This document shows positions 52,326-61,520 of a DNA stretch of 64,000 nucleotides, piece by piece. The stretch's first letter is position 1. Every line of letters starts with the position of its first letter. This stretch comes from Erythrocercus mccallii (Eukaryota; Chordata; Aves; Passeriformes; Dicruridae). Under the pieces are notes generated by a model. It did no database searches and was not told the origin of the DNA. It worked only from the letters and a program-made list of their open reading frames with translations. Made by a program: the position numbers and the translations under genes. Location: positions 124,001 to 188,000 of the forward strand of contig VZRG01000453.1 in the NCBI GenBank assembly GCA_013397435.1. The letters are read 5' to 3'.

Positions 52326-53927
52326 CTTAGCTACATGAACAATTTATTGCATACCAGTTTAAAAATGGTAAATTTTAAAGTATGTGGTAGCATTCCAGCA
52401 CAAAAAAACCACCCCAAAGTAATTGGAAGTACTTCAATCTACTGTGAAAGATTAAAAGATACTTGAATTAGTTTCATTTACCATCACACATTAGCAAATT
52501 CATATTTTCATGGCCCAGCTGCTGTGCAGCATCCTTTTATCCACAATAACTTGCTTTTATAATATTTCAAAAACTTAGAAAAATTGGAAAATATGTCTGT
52601 TTCTCCATATGACAAACCATGAAAAAACTTCTTCATACTTTTAGACATTTTTGTATTGCTTAAGGTACCGAGTGTATTCTCTCCTACAAGTTTATAGTGT
52701 TTCAGAAACAAAACTATGTCTTTATTGAATGGTCAGCAGGAAAGTATGAGTTAGATTGGCATATTTAAAAGCTTTAATTAAACATATGTTAGCAATATCA
52801 TACTTCAATGAGTTGAGTAATTTCTTTTAAAATATGACTACAGATTGCTCAGTGTTTGCACTATTAGTTTTACTGCATTCATTCCTACTAAAAAATATTT
52901 TTAAAATAGATACTTAGAAAAGTTTGTGAGTTTTTGCAAGATGAAATTCATTTGTAGAATGAAGTATTCATCATCGGGGTTTTTCTGTTTGTAGTTTCTA
53001 TTTGCCAGTGCATACAGTATCAACTCCCCACAAGAGCAAGGTACAATGTTTTAAATCATTTACAAAGTGACAAAACTAATCCTCAACTATGATTTCTATC
53101 AAATTGGTTTATCACCACATAGTCTCTGTTTGCAAATTTATACTATTTTGTGAAGGTGCCCTTGGGCATCCTGATCCACTAACATCTAAAGACAAACCAG
53201 CTGTAAAAGTATGAAGGGACTCCAAAGGAATTTATTAGAAGACAATGAACAAATGAAAAAACAGTGATGCTCCCACTCATGGAATAAATACTAACATATA
53301 TTTGGTGATTTTTAACCTACTTTAGTAATGAAGTGCATATTTTAAAAGATTTGTTTTTCCAGAACCTGTTGTGAGAGATGGCATAATTATTATAAACTTA
53401 GAGCCATTTCAGCTGACTAAGAACAGCTAAAAACCTTATTTTGCTCATTTAAGAATAAATGGCAAGAGTTCTATTAGTGAGATGAGTTTCTAAGCTGGAC
53501 AACAAAATACAAATTAAATTAATTTCAAAATTATGTCACATACACAACCCAGATAACAAAGGTATATGTCATATTCAGACAATTGTGTTGCAAATTCAGA
53601 AACTAATAACACCATAATAACACTTTTGTTCTTTACTTTGAATTCTCTGTCATCCTTCAACCTATACAGCATCACCTCCCTCTCTCTTTTCTCTCCCTTA
53701 CCCTTCTGAAGACTTCTATGCAGTATAAATAAAATATATACATATAATACTACAATATATACTATAATATATACATTGCACATATTTATTAAAATAATAA
53801 GGTTCAGTAGAAAAAAAAAAGTATAATCATTAACCTAACTTTTATAAGAACTTGAAGAAAGCTGTTACTTAAAATGTCCACAATCAATCATTGACAGTAT
53901 TTTGTCCAACAAAATAAAAATTAAAAA
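52326..53927. other. AT-rich intergenic sequence
   Basis: Short chance ORFs only. No repeat recognised. Confidence 0.55.
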
Positions 53928-54035
53928 TAGAAAGAAATAGAAATAATAGAAATAAATAGAAATAGAAATAGAAATAGAAATAGAAATAGAAATAGAAATA
54001 GAAATAGAAATAGAAATAGAAATAGAAATAGTAGT
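53928..54035 (+). repeat. (AAATAG)n hexanucleotide tract
   Basis: An imperfect start (53928-53951) is followed by about 13 near-perfect AAATAG units (53952-54031). The minus-strand frames across it read as Ser-Ile or Tyr-Phe repeats and are translation artefacts. Confidence 0.97.
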
Positions 54036-57000
54036 AAATAATATGTAATGGATCAGTAAGTACCAATGAACAAGAACTTTGTGTAAAGCAGATTTCATGT
54101 TCCATTTCTTACTCCTTACACCACTTTATTTCCTTGGGGAGTAATGCCTTTCATCACATACAAAATAGACTTCCTGCATAGTATAGGTTAATTTCCTTGG
54201 TGATTTGTTCCTACTTGTGGGGATAATTAAACATTAAATCAAATGACTTTGGGATACGATGGTTGCCCTTCAATTTAAGTTTTCAAAACCAAAGTTGTTG
54301 TCTTTTTAAAGGATATGCCTTAACACAGTGTGTCAAGTAATGAATGTCAGTGAAATATCATAGCCCAGGATATGCAAAAGAAATCAGGTTAGATCAGTAA
54401 AACTTTCTGAAAAATGATAGGCATCAATTGCAGCTTTAAAATTTCTTGAAGAGTAGGATGCAGAGAATAAATACAGACCACTTACTATGACCTTGCAGAC
54501 TACTCACTAGCACACAGACCACATTTTCAGAATCAACAATAAACGTAACTTTAGCCCTCTGCATCATAATATCTGTCTATGCCAATGGCAACTGATGGAT
54601 TGATGCAAATACCCTTCCTGATAAAATAAAATTAAATAAATTATATACATCTGTAAAAATAATTTCAGTGTTATTTGCCATATGTATCAGCACAGTTCCT
54701 TTGGACTTAGCTATTTAGTGCTCAACACCTGGTCTTTCTTGTAATTTATATGGATTAAGATTTTTCCCCTTAATTTGCATTAAACCATAAAGATTAAACT
54801 CCATATAATTTTTCCTCCAGGGATGCATTTTTTCTTAGAAAAATACATATTTGGTTGTCTTTTTATCTTTCCTCTTATTTAATCCTCCTGATTTTTCTGT
54901 TTATTACTGAGATCAGGATTTTTTTAATATTAATGAAGATATAATTATCTCTGGATCTTCTATACTGATTTTTCTTCACACATAAAAATGAAAGAAGACA
55001 GAAAAGGAAATAAGATATACTATAAGAGCAAAGAAAAAGAAAGGCAGCCCATAATAAAGGTGAAACAATATCTCCCCTCAAGCTAAAATGTTACAATTTT
55101 AACACGAGTTTAGAACATGAGCCACCATTATTTAAATCATATTAATAACTAATAAACTTAAATGTTACAGAATGCTTCCCCACTGTTTTTCTCTCAACTC
55201 CATGCTTTTGATTCTGACATAAAGTACAACAGACTAAGACCAATATTATTTTAAAACTTGCTTGCTGATTTTTTACTTTTATATTTGAAATCGTAATATC
55301 ACTTTTTGTGGATGTAAGACTTTGCAAATTAGAAAAAAATATAAAGAAGGAACTTTCTGTGCAGCTTATACCATGATCTACAGTAGTTGAGAACCACATT
55401 TCTTCCTGACAGTAATGGAAATTTCAACTTTTATAAGACACTGAACACTCTGCTAAGTTTATCTTGGTTGCTAGGTAATTGCAAATATATACATGTTAAA
55501 AACAAACAAAAGAAAAGCCCACAGCATTTGATGCTCCATTGGGGTAAATCAGTTCAACTTCACTATTTGAAATTCTAATCTGATGCTTTTTCTATCCTAG
55601 AACATTTAATATATGTTCAAAACAATGCATCTTTGAAACGATTTTTCACGGACAGCAGTGCTGCTCATAAACAGCTTGCAGTGCTCCATATGGCAGAAGA
55701 CATTGCCAGACTCCTATATCACACATGCAGTTGTGGGGTATAGGAACAACACCTACTGTAGGCTATATTTAAGAGCATGAATCTGTGAAAGCAGCAGTTA
55801 AAGGAGTATAACAGCTGTAAGAGCATGAGGATACCTTGTGGAACTGTCATATTCAAAAGAGGTAGAGAGTTAATGAAGGAATACCGGTATTTTGCAAAGT
55901 GCCCTTATGTCAGGAGAAAGAAGTTATACAAGCAATACGGAGATGAAAAGGTGAGCCACCTGCACCAGGTTAGCACATTACTGGTACAAGTGGCTGTTTT
56001 GTTAAAAAAGAAGTGTACACAGAAACAGGAGATTGTTGTCAAATGAATAATTAATTTTCAAGCAGTTTTATGGAGTCAAAAAAAGGTATGATTTAACAAA
56101 GAGCATTTTTCCTTTCTTTTTTTTCAGACAAGGCAGAATTAACCGCCTATTTTTTATGAAAATCATGACAGAAGTTTTCCCATCTGCTTTTAACACATGT
56201 GGAATACTAGCTTCACATATTTCCAGAACTCATCATTATAATATGAAGAGGCACGCAAACACTTTCCACTGATATTGCTAATGGAGGCATACTCTTTACA
56301 CAAATATAAGTCACCTACTGTAAGAGCAGTAGCATCAAGGAAAACTTTTGCATAGTATAGTTCAGTTTGTTAGTACTGTTTTGAAGAGTATAGTTCAGTT
56401 CTCAGCTGTTGATGGTGCAACACAGATAGAGCTGAAGGATCTTGTTCCAAAGCCAGGATCTAATTAATGCCAGGAATTATTACAACCCTGTAGTTTTTAT
56501 TCATCCATGACTGGCAACTATGACATCTCTCCTGAGATGTGAAGACGACTAGTCGCCTTTATCTGGCAGAAAAATAGTGAAATGGTCATCTGGTGGAATC
56601 AAGGTAACGATGAAATTTCACAGAGTAAATTTACTATCTTTGACCAGAGTACTTGGTCAAAGCTCAGGGCACTGTGTATTGATTCTGGGAGGAGGAAGGT
56701 GGTGAAGGAGTCAGATGTCTTTGATGTCATCAGTTTACTTTCAAAGAATGAGCAAGCTTCTGAACACTGCAGAAAGCAAACCACAATTTCCTTGATCATT
56801 CCACCAAAAATCTTTCAAGCTGGCACCCAGAGCAAATTTTCTTTCTTAGATGTAAACATTTATCAGGTGGAAAAGGATAAATAACTCAACATCCTTTCTG
56901 GGTCTAATTTCTGTGATTTTACAACTCTCAGTGCCATTCTCCTTTACCTTACTGTATGTCATGTTTCCTCTCTTAGGCACTCAGTTTTCCCTGGCATACA

Positions 57001-58141
57001 GGTCTACATTCAAAGCTTCATATAAATAAAGGAATATGTATTCATTAGCCTGTGAATGTTTAGTTGAACACAGAAGGTGAAGCTTGCATTTTTTCATTTA
57101 AGTAGTCTGTCAAATAAGCTTGAATAACTTCTCATAACTACTGTAAGTCAAGGATGGTAGTCACATCTCCTTTTTGAAAGACTACATTGAATCCCTAACA
57201 CTTACTACTAGCGTTTGCACACAGGAAACAACTATTTAAATGCTAAGGGAATATGTGCTTTAATCAATCAGTTTTCAGTTCTGATGTTAAATCAAAAAAG
57301 TCAGAGCACTGTAATTACTCTGGGATCAGAGATAGCACTTGCCTCTATTTGTCACTACCTAGCATCCAGCAAGCATTCGTGTTCTCTGCTCTGAGTGTGG
57401 GTGAATACCAGCAGGTACTCTAAGACTGACTTCTTGATTTGTGCATGGAAACATGGTATGGCTATGGAACCAATGTCATAGATGTCTGCTTTCTTGGCAT
57501 CACCTCAGTGGGGTACAGAGTTTCAAGTGCATAATTAGCCTTTGCTAGGCAGTGAAGCTGCAAAATTAAAACAGACTATCCACAAGCAAATGTACTGACA
57601 TTCCACTTGAGTAGCTGAAGACAAGTAAAGGGAAGGCAGGTTGGATGAAATCTTGATTTTTATTTTAATCTGTATTGTTACATATCAGCAATCTCATACA
57701 TTCTGGGCCTATTTTGCTGATCTGAATAAAGAAACTTGTTCAGAGCTGCTTGAGAGCCATGGGTGTTTTAATGTCTGTTCCTTGCAACACAGTGTGTTTG
57801 AACAAACCATGAAAATCTGAACCATATTAAATTCAGACTGGAGTATGCCACAGTGTATGTCTGCTGCTCATGTTGCATCTTACATCAGTGAAGCAAGCTT
57901 GGAAGAAAATGCAGATACCTGGCATGAAGAAAAAATGGAAAAAAAAATTATAGCCACAAATTCTGTATCCTTTCAGCCTGCTGTTTTATGGTCACCAGAA
58001 AATTTGTGACACTATTTGTGAACTGAATACGCTGCTGTTTGAAGAAACAGAATACCTGGAATAGCAATTTATTTTCAGGGGTGCAGTTGCAAGTGGTTTA
58101 CAAGTGCAATGCCTCCTTGGGAGGCAGTGTACTTGCACAAA
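54036..58141. other. AT-rich intergenic sequence
   Basis: Short ORFs at 55825-56046 and 56582-56884 (plus) have no recognisable domain. A stretch near 57715-57790 with AATAAAGAAACTTG is mildly LTR-like but lacks a promoter or ends. Confidence 0.5.
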
Positions 58142-58211
58142 GGTTGGGTTTTGTTTGGGGTTTTTTGGTTGGTTGGTTTGGGGTTATTTTTTGGTTTTTG
58201 TTTTTTTTTTT
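58142..58211 (+). repeat. G/T-only tract with GGTT repeats
   Basis: Almost entirely G and T on the plus strand. It includes GGTTGGTTGGTTTGGGG near 58167-58183, a spacing that can fold as a two-tetrad G-quadruplex, then a T run. Purely compositional evidence. Confidence 0.75.
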
Positions 58212-58631
58212 AAAGGGTTGTAGTATAGCAGCTTCTTTGTCAATCACACTAATTCAGCTGCTGCACAAGATTTGCTTTTTACGTTGACAAAGTCTTAAGC
58301 TAGAAAGCAACCCAAACTATACACTCACTCAAGTGGCACTATTAAAAAACATATTACTTTGTGCTCTCATCAGAAAAGAAGGCACTTCATCACTAAAATG
58401 AAATATGACATTATTTTTTAAAATCAAGATATAAATAAATCACGAGACAAAGTCAATTTTTGTCTTTGTCCTGTGGTTCTAGAAAAGCTTGCACTATTTA
58501 ATGGCCGTAGCTACAGTAAAAGCCTTGAATTTAATTCTAGCTCTTAAATTGCATCAGGCATGAGCGCTGGAAGAACAAGACAGCAGCAATAAGCTCGAGG
58601 GCTGATTCTGCGAAGAGAAAGATTTAGAGTT
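58212..58631. other. Intergenic sequence before the minisatellite
   Basis: AT-rich, nothing recognised. Confidence 0.55.
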
Positions 58632-58645
58632 CCCCCCCCCCCCCC
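58632..58645 (+). repeat. C14 homopolymer
   Basis: Fourteen consecutive C at the left edge of the GC-rich domain. The length may be inexact in the assembly. Confidence 0.9.
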
Positions 58646-58673
58646 GCATTGCTGACGGTGTGGAGAGTCAGAG

Positions 58674-58936
58674 GGCTCTGTGTGAGGTGTCTGTGTGTCC
58701 GTGTCTGTCTGTGTGTCTGTGGGGGAAACGGCTCTGTGTGTCCGTGTGTCTGGGTGGGAGAGGGTTCGGTGTGTGTCTGCGTGTCTGTGTGTCTGTGTGG
58801 GAGAGGGCTCTGTGTGTGTCCGTGTGTCCGTGTATCCGTGTGTCCGTGTGTCCGTGTGTCCGTGTATCCGTGTGTCCGTGTGTCCGTGTATCCGTGTGTC
58901 CGTGTGTCCGTGTGTCCGTGTGTCCGTGTGTCCGTG
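58674..58936 (+). repeat. 8-bp minisatellite (TGTGTCCG)n with a larger module
   Basis: The right half (58815-58936) is about 15 units of TGTGTCCG with a TGTATCCG variant at units spaced 4 and then 3 apart. The left half is a degenerate form organised into larger modules of 60-70 bp, each ending in a GGGAGAGGGCTCTGTGTGT-like block. Every full unit carries a CpG. The array has no stop codon in most frames on either strand, so five long overlapping ORFs cross it. All are artefacts of the repeat. Confidence 0.95.
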
Positions 58937-59120
58937 CGGGTGCTGGCCTGGGCGGCGGGCGCTGCGCGGGCCGCGCCTCACGCGCGGGGCTGCAGCGCCC
59001 CCTGGCGCCCGCGCCGCCCGGCACAGCGCGGCCGCTGCCGCCGCGCCGGGGCTGAGCGGGGCCCGAGGCCTTTCCGAGAGAGCGGCGTCAAACTGCTCTC
59101 ATGGCTTTAATCGCCGCCTT
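58937..59120. promoter_or_regulatory. Short dense CpG island, candidate promoter or insulator
   Basis: About 30 CpGs in roughly 190 bp, very high G+C and a NotI site (GCGGCCGC) near 59028-59035, in a window otherwise poor in CpG. Such islands in vertebrates usually mark unmethylated promoters or regulatory elements. It begins exactly where the minisatellite ends. No flanking coding exon is visible on either strand, so the direction of any transcript is unknown. It contains a CTCF-like motif. A GC-rich repeat fragment is an alternative explanation. Confidence 0.6.
58993..59011 (-). promoter_or_regulatory. Candidate CTCF binding site
   Basis: On the minus strand the 19 bases read CGGGCGCCAGGGGGCGCTG. 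This matches the CTCF core CCAGGGGGCGCT exactly and most of the extended consensus. CTCF binding depends on CpG methylation, and this site contains several CpGs. Motif match only; occupancy is unknown. Confidence 0.5.
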
Positions 59121-60007
59121 GTTGTTTGAAAAAGGGAACTGGGTTTCTTGAACGTGTTCTTTTGAGACATGGACTTGTCTCCCTGACCTCTCTCTGTGTG
59201 GATTCTGTGACTGCTAATCAGCTCCTGGGAACGGGCCAATTATAAGCTTTAGAAAGTCACCCCAGCAGCAGGTTAATGGTTTTTGGGGGGCACTGAGGAA
59301 AAGAAAAATTTTCAACCTTTTAGAAGTTGTCAATGAACAAAATGCTGCCATTGTTTTTAATACCCAAACCTTGTTTTAGAACCACGACATCTGTAAATAT
59401 ATTAAATATATATCAGATGTTTATAGGGAGAGTAATATTGTTTGTTTGCTATCCCTTGCATAACTCTCAGGAAACATTTTCTTGGAAATTTCAAGTGTTA
59501 GACTGTCACACTCTGTTTATTAATTATGTCTAAACCATTCTGTTTCTGAAAAAAAAACCACCAGTTCTTTAAATCTAAAATGACACTGCAGACACTTCAC
59601 TTTAAGATATGACGTTTGAAAATTCAAAGGCATATTTTATCTGTCTTGAAAAGTATTCTCCTTAGACTTCAAATTTCCTATTTTTAACTATTTTTTGATT
59701 TTTTTTTCCTTCAGCAGAAAAACAGAATTTTTTTTTCATCCACTCTGATTTTGAGTGGGTGCTTCCTTGGTTTTTCATTTGATCTCCTCCCTGCCCATTC
59801 TCTGTCCCTGTTTTAGACTAATAGGCTCAAAGCAACATTGGTGAGGTTTTTTTGAAACAAAACATTTCTCTGATGCTGACATCCACTTTATTGATTCAGA
59901 TGAGCCATATAATTATGAATTTGTTCTGTTATCCATATATTATGGACCATATTGTTTCCAGCTCTACCATTATTACTGCGTTAAATGAGAAGTGCTCAAA
60001 GCAGTGT
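59121..60007. other. Intergenic sequence beyond the CpG island
   Basis: AT-rich after about 59150. No exon recognised. If the island is a promoter, a first exon or 5' end could lie here or to the left. Confidence 0.5.
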
Positions 60008-60605
60008 CCAGGTTGGATGGGACCCCAGGAAGCCTCCAGGCCAATCTCCTGCTCACAGCATGTCCAACTCTGAGGTCAGACCAGATTGCTCAGGGCAATC
60101 TCAAAAACTGCCAGCCTCTCTGGGCAGTCTGTTACGCAGCTTGGTTGTCCTCAGGAAGGACCACATTTCCTTGCAGCTGACCTTAGTATCTGTCTTTACA
60201 ATTTTTGACTTTGACTTTCAGCCTTCCCCTGCTGTATTTGTCACTAGAAGACTTCTCTAGGTTTCAGCACCTAAGGAAAGGAAACTTCTGCAAGTAATAC
60301 TGTGCAGGCTTTGTCTGGAGTAGAGTTAACTTTCTTCATTGTATCTCTTTCTGTTTTCTTGATCACCACACGTAGATGCTGAAGGGCTGCTTTTATGTCC
60401 CCATGAAACTCTCCTCCAGACTGGACAAGCCCAGCTGCTTCAGCCACTGCTGGTAGGACAACTTCTCCAGCCCCTGGCCAGCTTGGGGTCCCTCTGCTGA
60501 ATTTACTTCAGTGAGCTCTAACCCTGCATTGGAAGCACCAGGATGGGATGCAGTATTTCCAGAATCCCTAAGAGTTCAGCTGGCCCCTGCTTTCTTGAGC
60601 AATAT
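60008..60605 (-). mobile_element. CR1 LINE, 3' UTR to ORF2 end, minus strand
   Basis: Reverse-complement CR1 blocks in order: GTTGGATGGGACCCCAGGAA, CCAATCTCCTGCTCACAGCA, AGACCAGATTGCTCAGGGCA, CAGCCTCTCTGGGCAGTCTG, then ATGAAACTCTCCTCCAGACTGG, CAGCTGCTTCAGCCACTGC, CAACTTCTCCAGCCCCTGGC and GGTCCCTCTGCTGAATT. The central part (about 60185-60365) matches poorly and includes a short ERVL-LTR-like stretch near 60315-60347. Decayed, no open frame. Confidence 0.85.
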
Positions 60606-61084
60606 CTCCACTTCTGTTTTTATTTTATGTGTTCTTTTTTTAAAGGAGTCTTGTGTCTTTCCTACACCAGGGTTTTACATCAAGAATTCCTGACATATAA
60701 TAAAACACCACCACATAAACTCAGACAAAATGCTGTGACTCCTGAAAATACTCCCAAGAAGATTTTACTTGCCTTGCAATAAGTTTATTACAGCTCTGTT
60801 GCACAAATCAGCGTATTTTCTTTAAAATTCATTATTCAAAAACTTTCTTGGGCTTCTGCATTTTGTATAAATTTGTATTTGGTATATCTTATTCAAAACT
60901 AATTCCATCTCTTAAAAAGATGCTGTGTCACAAAATCCAAGGAATTCCCTAAGCTACTATAGTGTTTAATTCCAAGTACTTATAAATCAAAGGTCGGAGT
61001 ATATTAGATGTTTTATTTGGTCTTTTCTAATACTTAAATAACCCCTAGTTAACTTGCACTGAAATGAGATCAATTCAACAGCAC
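60606..61084. other. AT-rich intergenic sequence
   Basis: Nothing recognised. Confidence 0.55.
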
Positions 61085-61520
61085 AACACAGCAGAGCAGC
61101 AGACTACATTTTTTGTTGTGCCTAAAATCTTGCCAAGGGGCAGCAGGAGTGCGGCTTTTCCATGAGGGAATACAAGCCTGGAGGTGAAGTCAGGGCAGCA
61201 GAGGTTGTGCTCTTGTAGGCCAGCACACAGCTCCTCAGTGTGGGGGTGAGCAGTGGGCAGAGCATGGTGCCATCAGCAAGGTCTCCTAAGAGGCCCAGGC
61301 TCTCCCAGGCAAGACAGAGTTGAGCTCTGGATCCTTCTAGGGACTCCAGTCTGGTAGGAGACAGGAGAAGTCAGAGGACAGGACAGGGGCAGAAAAAGCC
61401 TGGAGACTGGGTAAAGGACAAGAATGCCTGTGGCAGAGCTCAGGAAGGCACTGGGTGTCCAGGGGTGCAAACAGGGACCCCAGGTGGGGCTGGTCAGCTG
61501 AAAAGCCCATAGTGGAATTG
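61085..61520. other. Unassigned GC-rich, repeat-like block
   Basis: G+C-rich and poor in CpG, with sharp edges against AT-rich flanks. The texture (GGGGCAGCAGGAGTG, AGGCCCAGGCTCTCCCAGG, GGGACCCCAGGTGGGGCTGG) suggests an old retroelement internal region rather than a promoter. A minus-strand frame (61273-61641, 122 codons) crosses it but resembles no protein I know. Not assigned. Confidence 0.4.

Noticed and set aside
53865..54105. Two minus-strand ORFs with Ser-Ile and Tyr-Phe repeats
   Set aside because: Translation of the AAATAG hexanucleotide tract.
57715..57790. AATAAAGAAACTTGTTC region resembling an LTR R-U5 segment
   Set aside because: No TATA box upstream, no TG/CA ends and no duplication; too short to assign.
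58544..59129. Five overlapping ORFs of 118-153 codons on both strands
   Set aside because: They are translations of the TGTGTCCG minisatellite and the CpG-rich sequence next to it; low-complexity dipeptide-like repeats appear in every frame.
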